Assembly (NCBI GenBank): GCA_033675265.1
Contig: JAUJYZ010000902.1
Location: 111,267 to 175,266, forward strand
Source: Actinostola sp. cb2023
Taxonomy: Eukaryota; Cnidaria; Anthozoa; Actiniaria; Actinostolidae
Direction: 5' to 3'
Length of the DNA stretch: 64,000 nt
How positions within the stretch are numbered: position 1 is the stretch's first letter; each line of letters opens with the position of its first letter. Under the pieces are notes generated by a model that was not told the origin of the DNA, did not search any database, and was given only the letters and a program-made list of their open reading frames with translations. The position numbers and the translations under genes were made by a program. Positions 34,801-42,885 of this stretch are shown here, in pieces.

Positions 34801-35811
34801 CCCCCCCCCTCATGGACCTGGAATGATAATTTTACCTTTTCGTGTCCCCTTTCGTGGAGTCGATCGTGGTTTTAATGGAGTTACATTTGAGGAATTTGGA
34901 CCTTTAACTACAAAATAATCAAGGTAACTTTCGCAAAATATTAATGACCAAAACGTTATTAAACGAGGAGCAAAGTACCTTTTAGAAGCGAGTCTTTATT
35001 GACCTCACTACAAAGAGGGTCTGACAGGAGCTCATATTCGCTATCTGAATATACAAAATACAGTATACCATAAACTACATAAACTTGTTTGAAAATGAAC
35101 TGGTAGATAAGTACCTGAAGAAGGTCCTGGGTTGGCGTGTATATCTCCAGACAGCGCAATAGTAAGAATCACAATGAATAAAGCCCTGGAACTAAAGGAA
35201 CCATTGATCCTTACGATGCATTGTTGAAGCAGTTTGTGCGTTATATATGAATATATGAATGATTCGAAAGATGGAATAACTTATTATAGACTAAACAACT
35301 AATAATTACTCACCCAAAGCGAACATATTTCATAGCGAGATGAGACATCTTTACGCATCCTCGTGCTGGACTTCTGTCTGTTCTGACCTTTTTCCGTTTC
35401 GATTTCTTCTTCAATCCGACGAAAAGTCCGATTCTTGCCCTGTGTTGGGCAATATCTACATTCATAGTTTCAGAATATTGTTGAAATAGTAAAATCGGGT
35501 GAATATGGAATTTATAATGATTTATTTACATCAGGATAGTTTTTTGCCAAATCAGGGTAGTATTTGGCATTATTCACTAGGCGTTCTCTCGCGCTGTCGC
35601 GCTCGTACTCAGTCTCACGCTTCGCGCTCGGTTAGGAGAGATAACGCCTGGGACTAGGCTCGGTTAGCGTTATTGTTTTTATAATGTTTCAGAACGGCTG
35701 CTTAATGAAACCGGGTACAACAAGTTGGAAAAACGAAAGCTTCAGATGGAGATGGAGAACTTGGACATAAAAAAGAAGAAGATCCTGTTAGAAATTGAGG
35801 CACTGCAGTAA
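22898..35811 (+). CDS. NAIF1-like Myb/SANT gene split by an 11.75-kb transposon
   Basis: Exon 1 (22,898 to about 23,100) encodes a Myb/SANT-like domain (RKANFTSAESTIILEVAEEN, NKNKAKIWEEITRKVNSL). After a low-complexity stretch, a segment ending at 23,801 reads TKKLIELFGDDPSFSGIAGG. The last exon (35,693-35,811) reads ERLLNETGYNKLEKRKLQME and a short coiled coil. Donor G|GTACG and acceptor TTTCAG join in phase 1. The order SANT - 'ELFGDDPSF' - coiled coil is typical of the NAIF1-like/Myb-SANT proteins common in cnidarians, many linked to Harbinger elements. The middle of the SANT region seems missing or hidden in an exon I cannot place, so the gene may be impaired. Without the transposon the last intron would be about 130 bp. 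Confidence 0.6.
23105..23695. repeat. C/T-rich tandem duplication in the NAIF1-like gene
   Basis: Two units of about 280 bp lie head to tail (23,125- and 23,395-). Both run from CATACTTTCCAG through TTTCATCCCCCCACAAATT to ACCTTACAAAACC-like ends. They contain C homopolymers of 11-18 bases. The proline-rich open frames here are products of this composition and not evidence of protein. Confidence 0.7.
24007..27790 (+). CDS. OTU protease-RecQ helicase fusion, four exons, intact
   Basis: Exons 24,007-24,591, 24,852-25,026, 25,402-25,598 and 25,844-27,790 join in frame to about 967 residues; all introns are GT-AG. I prefer the ATG at 24,007 (AAGATGGCGG) over 23,986. Exon 1 carries an OTU-like fold with the catalytic Asp/Cys box (LKTFGDGSCLFRAFSLHI). 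Exon 4 is a full RecQ helicase: FQEQAINAI, Walker A ATGGGKS, DEAHCVSQWGHDFR, LTATAT, FCSTRKD, FGMGINK, QETGRAGRDG, then the RecQ zinc site (CRRGIILQHF...CGNCDIC) and an RQC-like winged helix. RecQ unwinds DNA 3'-5'; OTU domains remove ubiquitin. It lies inside the 11.75-kb transposon, so I infer a replication or repair role for the element. No stop or frameshift was seen, in contrast to its partner gene. Confidence 0.85.
25619..25726. repeat. Perfect intronic palindrome
   Basis: ATACAATATCTTATGTTTAT... (25,619-25,666) is repeated inverted at 25,680-25,726 with no mismatch in about 46 bp, around a loop TTTTTTTATGGAC. It fills intron 3 of the OTU-RecQ gene. The lack of divergence means it formed recently or is kept by copying. 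Confidence 0.85.
27808..27931. repeat. Hairpin between the two convergent genes
   Basis: AAGACCAACGGTGACCTTG (about 27,820) is inverted as CAAGGTCACCGTTGGTCT (about 27,900), within arms of about 40 bp. It starts 18 bases after the helicase stop codon and sits between the two gene ends. It could be a MITE or shape both 3' ends. Confidence 0.65.
28120..28215. repeat. AT-rich imperfect hairpin
   Basis: CAATTGTAATCAATCTTTGTTAA and its near-inverse flank CATATCCATGTACATATTC. It lies just beyond the 3' end of the minus-strand gene. Confidence 0.45.
30650..30750. repeat. Hairpin in intron
   Basis: AAATATCAGACCTCGGT and ACCTTGGTCTGATATTT are inverted around a CpG-containing centre. The style matches the palindrome at 19.4 kb. 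It lies between the second and third exons of the DUF6589-like gene. Confidence 0.6.
30826..30948. mobile_element. Short palindromic MITE in intron
   Basis: GAAGATAATATACAGTATAA and AAAAACCCTATAATAGTA are inverted beyond a CAAACACTTTT loop. The arms are about 55 bp with a three-base indel. Confidence 0.75.
31422..31585. mobile_element. Foldback remnant with Penelope-type motif
   Basis: AAAGGAGTTGTCACTGAT and ATCAGTGACAACTCCTTT are inverted ends. The interior holds 'GACGTTTCGGTCGTGATACT...CCTTCATCGG', the phrase seen at Penelope-like terminal repeats. It lies in the first intron of the DUF6589-like gene. Confidence 0.6.
31655..31760. repeat. Imperfect inverted repeat in intron
   Basis: TTTTATCAGGGGTTCAAAAC and GTTTTGAATCCCCTGATGAA are inverted around 35 bases. 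It is non-coding; probably another MITE relic. Confidence 0.55.
32249..32824 (+). pseudogene. 5'-truncated LINE: reverse-transcriptase C-terminal tail and 3' A-rich tail
   Basis: The plus frame 32,249-32,569 ends in a pattern usual for the last part of LINE ORF2: Cys-rich KQLCKICHKAF, then LIIAKHYIYTKCLLEEH, FKLLLREKIQIEKYIA and FNKKWSRTLLN. A TG-rich microsatellite and a tail of TAAAAAA repeats (32,786-32,824) follow, as expected for a 3' end. The catalytic domain is missing, so this is a dead 5' truncation. It lies inside the first intron of the DUF6589-like gene on the opposite strand. Confidence 0.65.
34061..34273 (-). other. Possible upstream exon of the DUF6589-like gene
   Basis: The minus strand reads ISMALEIFEYKEGSKLIAAD and then LSQRAGRHLTRTEVHSVVSS, a compact helical unit like a small HTH, after an acceptor TTCTCTGCAA (reverse TTGCAG). 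A GTATAC donor within it could splice on, but I could not prove the join. A further candidate first exon on the same strand is 35,463-35,333 (MNVDIAQHRARIGLFVGLKK, donor GTGAGT). Confidence 0.4.
35333..35463 (-). other. Candidate first exon near the right end of the 11.75-kb transposon
   Basis: It begins ATGAATGTAGATATTGCC, is basic (KKKSKRKKVR), and ends at a consensus GTGAGT donor. It lies 200 bases inside the right terminus, where a promoter for the minus-strand gene would be expected. Its phase (2) does not match the next candidate exon, so another exon is missing or it is unrelated. Confidence 0.35.
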
Positions 35812-35826
35812 GCCAATCATTGAATA

Positions 35827-35988
35827 CAGTAGAACCCCACTAACTCAAACTTAAGGAACAATTCGAACTTAACTTAGTTAACTTGAACTAATTTTATATT
35901 CCCTTTGCTCAAATATCAGGGTCAAATTTACCCTGTTAACTCGAACCATTTCCCTTAATTGGGAGTTCGAGTTAGTGGGATTCTACTG
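35827..35988. mobile_element. pogo/Tigger-like MITE in the 3' flank of the NAIF1-like gene
   Basis: CAGTAGAACCCCACTAACTC and its inverse are flanked by TA. The end CAGTAGAACC is the known pogo/Tigger terminus. The element starts 16 bases after the stop codon, so it may supply part of the 3' UTR. Confidence 0.85.
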
Positions 35989-36239
35989 TATTAATGTCTG
36001 TCAGATTTTCATAGCAAGATTTGGATAAATTAAAGCTTTTGTCTTCCACTTTACAAAATTGGGCTGATCATTTTTGATGATGAAGTTCCCAAATATTTTA
36101 TTGATCCTTATTATCCATAATTATAAACATTTAAATTTATTTATTTCAAGGATTTTAAAAATGAAAATTCCATTTTTGTATTTTCTTATCAATTTTAATC
36201 AATATAATGAACAGCAGTGAATATTTAATAATAAAGACT

Positions 36240-36842
36240 AGCGATAGGAAAGAACGACGTTTCGATGTCAACATGACATCATTTTCAAGTGAATACTAGA
36301 GTATATATATAAATTTATAAACACTATATAAAATACATGCTTAAAATTAAGGTTTGCACTATATATAATTATAAATACCCTAAATAGCAATATATAATTA
36401 TTATAAATAATTATAATAATTATAATTATAATTATAAAGAGGCAAATGCGTGACTTAGGAAACAAGATCGATTTGTCCTTACAGCCTGTCTTCACATCCA
36501 AGAAACTAGAACACGATCTGAAAGCTAGAGAAGTAAAGCCGTCTATCATTAACCAACAATGTGTTGTCTATAAATTTGTATGTGATCTGTGCGATGCAGA
36601 TTATGTTGGTTATACCACTAGACACCTTTACCAACGAGTAGCTGAGCATAAGCATTCCACCGTTGGTAAACACTTCCAAGCAGCACATGGCAGCCACACC
36701 GATGTCGACCAATCACAGTTTCACATTCTCAAGAAGTGCAAAGGAAAATTTGACTGTCTAATTTACGAGATGTTGTTCATTAAGAAACTGTGACCCAGTC
36801 TAAATATACAAACGGACTCCGTGCGTGCTAAACTCTTTGTTT
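36240..36842 (+). pseudogene. Penelope-like element 3' fragment, GIY-YIG domain
   Basis: 36,240-36,290 carries the 'ACGACGTTTCGATGTCAACA...CATCATTTTC' phrase typical of Penelope-like terminal repeats. The plus frame from 36,446 reads VVYKFVCDLCDADYVGYTTR, the GIY-YIG entry, then HKHSTVGKHF and IYEMLFIKKL. After an in-frame TGA (36,791-36,793) the family's usual ending resumes (SLNIQTDSVRAKLFV). No reverse transcriptase is present upstream. It is a truncated copy with one stop. Confidence 0.7.
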
Positions 36843-36849
36843 GACTTTA

Positions 36850-38148
36850 GTACTTTTTTGTATAATCAACGTTATTGTTCTTATTGTTATATATCTATCT
36901 TTCATTTTCACTTTACTTTACTTGATAATGGCGTTCAGTTAACGTCGTCTATATTATATATTTTATAATGTATTTTAAGAACATTTTATCGCAGATTTTC
37001 ATAGTTAAATGTTTAAATAATAGAAAACAATAGAAATCATTGTTTGGTACATATGGCATTGCTATATATATAGTGTTTGTATAATTATATAGTACTCTTA
37101 TAAATTACAGTAACTGCATGTATTCATGTTTATAAAATAACATATATATAACGCGCGCTCTGATTGGCTAAAAAGCTATGTGATAATAAGAGCACATAAA
37201 CATGGTTCATGACCTTGAACGACCTTGAAGCGATGCAGTGGATTTGATCGACCACAAAAAAAAAAATTTCTGTCGTCAAACATGTTTTATTTACTAAACA
37301 AAAGCCATAGAATTACAGTTTTTCTTGTTTAGTTAAGTTCAAGTTCTATATGTAGATGTGATTTTGATGATTTTAAACCGAAAGTTAATTTTGCAAGAAT
37401 TCAAACACGGCAAGAAACAAACTCGAGGAATTGTCCAATTATGTTTGTCCACAATAACGAAGAAAACTAAATATAACGGCGCAGTTTTCTCAATCACATA
37501 CTAACCATTTTGTAAGTTATATAGCTACACATATTTTCTCAAGTGTACGGCTGAAAATATCAAGAAAACATAGCCGTATTTATACTGACAAAAGAGTGAA
37601 AACAGAGCGATTCGTGTAGCTACACGGCCGGTTCGCCAGAACATTCATATCTCTAGTAAAATATGTCAAAGAGAAAAAATATCTTGAAATGTCTCAGAAA
37701 CGTCCATCGTTTATACATTCTTGTTGAGAAAAGCGATGAAAAGATTCAAAAATACGACAAAAACTGTGGATATTGGCTACCTGATTTCGTGCTCCATTCA
37801 TCAAGTTGTCAAATATTTCAGAAAGTTGACAACTCTTCGTCATTGATGATCGTGATTCGGCTCAGCTTTTCTCCACTTTTCTTCGTGTTTCGTGTTCACA
37901 GAATACAAAAACAAAGTGTAACAAGCATTCTTCTGTAATTTTCTGACCGAAAATAGCATTCTTCAAAACGTTTTTCGTGTCAAAACTGACCAAACGGGGA
38001 AACGGCACACTGATGAAAGTTGTCGAGTCGCTTGCCATTTTGATTTCTTTCGTGAGATTTGATTGGATGATGGGCGATTTCTGACGCTTTTCAGGAGAAT
38101 TGAAAATTTGATCAGTTAAACCTCGCGTAAATAAAGGATGTTGAGAGA
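36850..38148. other. Non-coding, repeat-derived
   Basis: AT-rich with CpG patches. 'CGCGCGCTCTGATTGGCT' near 37,150 is of the kind found at ends of marine-invertebrate repeats. AGAGCACA(T)AAACATGG occurs at 37,188 and again at 38,600, on either side of the inverted gag copy, so this may be one unresolved repeat of about 1.5 kb. No gene is supported. Confidence 0.4.
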
Positions 38149-38578
38149 TTAGCTTATTCCATTCCAGAAATGCTGGATCATTTCGCTGTTGATCGCTGGA
38201 TCGTTTGTATTCGCTCTTAGTAATGCCTTTGTTTAATTACGTCTGACTAAATTATTTTATTTATCAGAATTTTGACCCCATTTGCGCGCCATATTGACAT
38301 ACATCAGTAGGTAATTAAAGCGCTCTCTGTCTCCAAGCGTTTCGTTCTCGTGTATGCATGTCTTGAACTGATCCCACCACGGTACCCATTCTAATATGTC
38401 GCCGCTAAACTCCGGTAAGGTGAACTTCGGTAAACGTAGATGGCTCACTCTGGCACAGGATTTACCTATCTCAACATTTTGAGATTTAGATTCGTGTTGA
38501 CTTTCGCTATATTGCTTTAAATTGATGTAATTTTCCGCCTTTTGTGAAATGCGTAAAATTTCTTGTTGGAATCTCTCA
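38149..38578 (-). repeat. Inverted copy of the chimeric BEL gag segment
   Basis: The minus strand reproduces 40,924-41,350 almost base for base, including the gag frame from QQEILRISQKAENYIN to ARKWGQNSDK and about 110 bases beyond its stop. GGATGTTGAGAGATT precedes it, and the inverse follows it (AATCTCTCAACATCC), so the copied block is bracketed by 15-bp inverted repeats. It must be younger than the event that joined gag to the sequence after 41,205. Confidence 0.85.
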
Positions 38579-38880
38579 ACATCCCAAGTGTTGATATAAG
38601 AGCACAAAACATGGAAAACCATTTTATAAAGCTTAAATAATACAGTGCAACTGCACAAACCATATTATACATATACGTATGTTGTGTAATGATCGAGATG
38701 TTTTAATATATATTGTAATCAGGCCCAATTATTAATATACACATGTAAATTATGTTGTACATTTCCACATGCTTTTTGTTAATATACCTTATAATTTTCC
38801 TCATCTCAATGTTGTCCCAATTTTCAACCACATATGACCATGCAATACAAAACAATTAATAAACCCATTTGTTTCAATTA

Positions 38881-39650
38881 CACTCGTTCTCAGTAACACG
38901 CGCCGAAAGCTACATTTGTCTCGACGACAAAGTTGACTTTTGGTGGACGTCAATCAAACAGTTTTCACGACATATAGACAAAATCGGCTAACGCAATGTT
39001 TACATTCTTTAACCTAATCCAAACGTTTGGGGATAAGAGCTTTCTGTTCCAAACATTTCCATTTCATTATCATGTCAATGCTCTACTGAAATCGAAATAC
39101 AACAGAGAAAGAATCGTATTTCCAAAAGGTTTGTAATGGGTCAAAGAATGTAAACAGTGTGTTGGCATCACAGCACATTTTACCGGAGTAGTAAGTAATT
39201 CAAGCCTTTTTCGAATTTGTTTCGATGGAGAGTTATAATGTTAAAGCAGAGAGGCATGTCTACAAAAGGTATTACTGATATACTTTGCTTGAGCGAAACA
39301 TTCGTAAAAAAAGTAATTCGACGGTACGAAAACACAGCCGTAAAAGATCCTCCGCGGAGAAAGTCCAAGGCACGGAACGAGGCAGGTAAAGAAAATGCAA
39401 TTTTCTAAATGTGAACTGCTTCTGTTTATCTGTCTACATGCAGCTTTGATTGTTCTTCATTTAGCAACCGAAATTCGACTCATTCGCCGGGTGATTGAGG
39501 ACAATCCGTTACTTTATTTTACGTAAAATGGGATATGGACGTGGAAATGTGCTGTGATTGTCATGTAAACTGTTTGATTGACGTCCACCAAAAGTCAACT
39601 TTATCACTCAGACAAATGTTCCTTTTGGCGCGTGTTACTGAGAACGAGTG
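38881..39650 (+). mobile_element. Short mariner-like element with HTH exon
   Basis: Ends CACTCGTTCTCAGTAACACG and the inverse are flanked by TA. The arms run about 95 bp and include TTGACTTTTGGTGGACGTCA. Inside, 39,217-39,385 encodes a helix-turn-helix (MLKQRGMSTKGITDILCLSE, VKKVIRRYENTAVKDPPRR) and ends at a GTAAAG donor. The catalytic part is missing, so it is a deletion derivative of a Tc1/IS630-type transposon. Confidence 0.8.
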
Positions 39651-39652
39651 TA

Positions 39653-40125
39653 AGTATTTCCATATGTATGAATGTATTTGTTCATGCATTCAATTAACAA
39701 CTTCTAGCTGAGAGAGAAAATAAATTATACATGTATACTCAAGAGAATGCATGCATGGTGATAATGGTGTAAAATGGGACAAAAAAAACAGTACAGGATT
39801 TTCCAATAAATTTTAAGGTCTATTAACAGAATTAAGAAGCATTAAGTTGAAGTGTAAAGAATAAGTGATCAGACTGTGATTGCATGCACATATCCATTGT
39901 TCAAGCCCGATCAAGATACGGGCGCTTGCTCAAAAACCCACACAGATTTAAACAATGAAATATTGTATAACACTAATCCCCTTTTGTTCTAGTTATGTAA
40001 ATTCGTTCATAAATACTCTGTTGTGAAGTAGAACAAGTTAGTTAGTCAGGAAGCCACCAATAAACAAAGTTGCATAAAGATGCATGGACTAACTCATGGC
40101 AAAGGAGGGTAATTTGGGCCCGTAC
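39653..40125. other. Probable BEL 5' LTR region
   Basis: Non-coding sequence immediately 5' of the primer-binding-like site. It should contain the 5' LTR of the BEL element, but no second LTR was found after 61.6 kb to set its limits. Confidence 0.4.
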
Positions 40126-40262
40126 ATTTGGTAGCAGAGCGAGGTTTACAAGTTTACAAGTTCAAGTCAAGTTTATTATACAAGATAAAGTTTACAAGTT
40201 CAAGTCAAGTTTATTATACAAGATAAAGTTTTACAAGTTCAAGTCAAGTTTAATTACAAGAT
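40126..40262 (+). promoter_or_regulatory. BEL primer-binding-like site and leader repeats
   Basis: TTTGGTAGCAGAGCG at 40,126-40,140 resembles the tRNA primer sites of BEL/Pao elements. It is followed by three head-to-tail copies of a 38-bp unit (AAGTTTACAAGTTCAAGTCA...) and then the gag leader. Confidence 0.6.
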
Positions 40263-40318
40263 GAAGTTAAAGGTCAAGTGTTAAAGAATTCAAGAATTCA
40301 AAGTTAAAAGAAGAATAC

Positions 40319-41240
40319 ATGTCGACCGACCAAGAAATAATTTCCACAATGACGGCGCCCGATATCAGAAATGAGCTGGAAGCACATGGACTGTCCACCG
40401 CTGGAAACAAGAAGCAAGATTGTACACATTTCGAAAGGGTAAGCAAACGCCTACACTAGCTGCTTCATTTACTTCACCTCCGTTAGCTTCTACTCCTGTT
40501 AAGTTACATGAAGAAGTGAGGGGTTTACTGGAGAAGGTGAAGAGAAGGAAATAGACCAGAAAATATCAGTACATTTTGAAAAACTAAGTAAGCAATTAAT
40601 GCTGTTTGTTGGAGCGCACGTGTAAAACGACGAAAATGTATACGACGACGTTGATGTGAGCGGGGATTTAAGACCTACTGAAGTTAACAGCTCTTCACAA
40701 ATTATCAAATTCAATCGAAACTTGAAGATGTACGGAACAAGCATTGAGAGGATGTTTACCGAGATAGAACATTTAGAGAAAATTCCCAACGCCCGCATCG
40801 AAATGCAAAGTACATTACGTCGCTTAAATAGCTTAGAAGAAAATTATGGCAGCAATGTTCAAGAAATTATTGCTTTAATGTCGACCGAAACTGCCGTAGA
40901 TAAAGAAATTCTAAAGTGGGCCAATTTCCAACAAGAAATTTTACGCATTTCACAAAAGGCGGAAAATTACATCAATTTAAAGCAATATAGCGAAAGTCAA
41001 CATGAATCTAAATCTCAAAATGTTGAGATAGGTAAATCCTGTGCCAGAGTGAGCCATCTACGTTTACCGAAGTTCACCTTACCGGAGTTTAGCGGCGACA
41101 TATTAGAATGGGTACCGTGGTGGGATCAGTTCAAGACATGCATACACGAGAACGAAACGCTTGGAGACAGAGAGCGCTTTAATTACCTACTGATGTATGT
41201 CAATATGGCGCGCAAATGGGGTCAAAATTCTGATAAATAA
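40319..41240 (+). pseudogene. BEL/Pao gag, N-terminal part
   Basis: From ATG 40,319 a SAP-like segment (MTAPDIRNELEAHGLSTAGN) is followed, in another frame, by a helical region from 40,656 (MYGTSIERMFTEIEHLEKI). Then comes the conserved gag core LPKFTLPEFSGDILEWVPWW ... HENETLGDRERFNYLLMYV. Homology stops near 41,205, where foreign sequence adds ten codons and a stop. The remaining gag (zinc knuckles) lies at 49,460, so an insertion of about 8.2 kb splits it. There is at least one frameshift, near 40,430-40,640. Confidence 0.8.
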
Positions 41241-41286
41241 AATAATTTAGTCAGACGTAATTAAACAAAGGCATTACTAAGAGCGA

Positions 41287-41465
41287 ATACAAACGATCCA
41301 GCGATCAACAGCGAAATGATCCAGACATTTCTGGAATGGAATAAGCTAAATACAAACGATCCAGCGATCAACAGCGAAATGATCCAAACAGTTCTCGAAT
41401 GGAATAAGCAAACGATTTAGCGATCAACAGCGAAATGATCCAAACAGTTCTCATAAATCAAACCA
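41287..41465. repeat. ~64-bp tandem repeat, 3 copies
   Basis: The unit reads AACGATCCAGCGATCAACAG, then CGAAATGATCCA and AATGGAATAAGC. The third copy is shorter. One unit is also present in the inverted copy at 38.15 kb. Confidence 0.75.
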
Positions 41466-41842
41466 CGTGGATACATTAAACTCTGAAATGATACAGTCAA
41501 TTTCGAAACGATCAACACCAAAACAAGCAGAAATGAAATGGTTAAGTCTGCTGGGGGGCTAATCGCTGGTGCGTCATTTCCTGTGGTCACGTGGTCAGTT
41601 TTTCGCAGCATTGGACTACGTCTTGCCGTATGTGAAGAGTTGGAATCGCAATTAGCTGAATAATATTTCCATATAAGCTTAAGTACAGTTGCTGGTCTTG
41701 CTGTTGTATTGGTTTTGACATCACTACAAATTTTGATTTCATCAGTGTTCACGCGTATGTGGTATAAAGTCCTTCACCTTGGTATAAAATATGGTAAGTC
41801 AAATTCGGCATTACGACATCAGTCACTGGATGTTTCGTCTCC

Positions 41843-42161
41843 ATGATATGTATTTAAGCTTATGTCATATGTTATTTAGAACAATTCTAGTGCATCAGCA
41901 ACTGCTGCAGAGCTGCTACAGAGAGCATGCAGTTTGCATTGCTCCAGCAAATCCCCTCTCACTCTCAGTCTACCGCTGCTACTGGCACTGCGAGGCCTTC
42001 TTCCATGATATGTATTTAAGCTTATGTCATATGTTATTTAGAACAATTCTAGTGCATCAGCAACTGCTGCAGAGCTGCTACAGAGAGCATGCAGTTTGCT
42101 CCAGCAAATCCCCTCTCACTCTCAGTCTACCGCTGCTACTGGCACTGCGAGGCCTTCTTCC
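41843..42161. repeat. Direct tandem duplication of ~158 bp spanning an exon
   Basis: CATGATATGTATTTAAGCTT through TACTGGCACTGCGAGGCCTT occurs at 41,843-42,001 and again at 42,004-42,161, differing only by a four-base indel near the centre. Each copy contains a splice acceptor (TTATTTAG) and the start of a Ser/Ala-rich coding exon. Confidence 0.85.
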
Positions 42162-42400
42162 TCTTCAAGACCCTCGACTGGCTTAAGCAGCGTGGATGAG
42201 CACCGTAATTTATTTGGTGCTGGATCTGGACGACAGGTACATATGTAGGCCGTAGTGCGAGATGTTGAATTCACGTGATACTATCCATTCACACAATTCA
42301 GATACTGATTTTTCATATGTTCTATAGCAAAGCCAAAGGTCATCCAATCCCCGTGGATTTGTGCGAGCACGTGGTAGAAGAAATGCTAGGTTTCAACCTA
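42042..42400 (+). other. Ser/Ala-rich exon pair of an unrecognised gene
   Basis: After acceptor TTATTTAG the frame reads SASATAAELLQRACSLLQQI, then VDEHRNLFGAGSGRQ, and ends at a GTACAT donor (42,238). A second exon after TTCTATAG reads QSQRSSNPRGFVRARGRRNA, an Arg/Gly-rich tail, then a stop. The exons join in frame. I do not recognise the protein. An upstream duplicate of the first exon exists. Confidence 0.45.
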
Positions 42401-42885
42401 CTTGAAAAGGTAATCAAACATTGAAACAACAACAGCAACAACACCTTTATTATTTTACCGTTAATATTACTATTTTTACAAGTACTATTTTTATTACGAT
42501 AATAATAATAATAATAATATAATACTTTTATAATGATGATGATAAAATAAATAGATGAAATCAATGTAATCCATATTTGTGACATTGAAATCATCAAAAA
42601 TGTCAATATCTCTTATATTTTAATGGCCGTTCTTCCAGATGCGGGAGTCCTGTGGAATTTTATGCATGAAAGCGAGGCTTTGGCTGGGTTTGTTTACAAA
42701 GTAAAACTTTGTTCGCGCGCTTTTCAAATCTCGAAAAAAAAAATGTCCTCAGTCACCAGTGTTTAAAAATTCGTATTTCAAAAATCCATTTATCAAAAAA
42801 AAGGAAAGATACTTTGGTTTCTGAATTAATCTTCACGACAAGTTCCATTAGGAACTCTGTAAGTATCGCAAACATTGACCATTTG

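Larger units (their letters stand above)
23903..35670. mobile_element. 11.75-kb transposon with OTU-RecQ and DUF6589-like genes, 9-bp TSD
   Basis: The element spans 23,912-35,661. Its ends are CAGCCTAGTTCCAGGC and, on the other strand, GAGCCTAGTCCCAGGC (14 of 16 alike). A second inner pair, GCCTAGTGAATAATG, lies at 23,968-23,982 and inverted near 35,570-35,585. GGTTAGCGT flanks both ends (23,903-23,911 and 35,662-35,670), a perfect 9-bp target duplication. Inside are two convergent genes: OTU-RecQ on plus and an ankyrin/DUF6589-like protein on minus. It lies in an intron of a NAIF1-like gene, and the flanking exons still match in phase. I infer a complete DNA transposon with the DUF6589-like protein as candidate transposase. 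A 9-bp duplication is known for Mutator-like and some other superfamilies, but neither protein belongs to those. Confidence 0.8.

Noticed and set aside
37663..37938. 91-codon open frame
   Set aside because: No motif, flanked by repeat-type sequence; chance frame.
41417..41752. Minus-strand 111-codon frame
   Set aside because: No recognised motif; overlaps the 64-bp repeats at one end.
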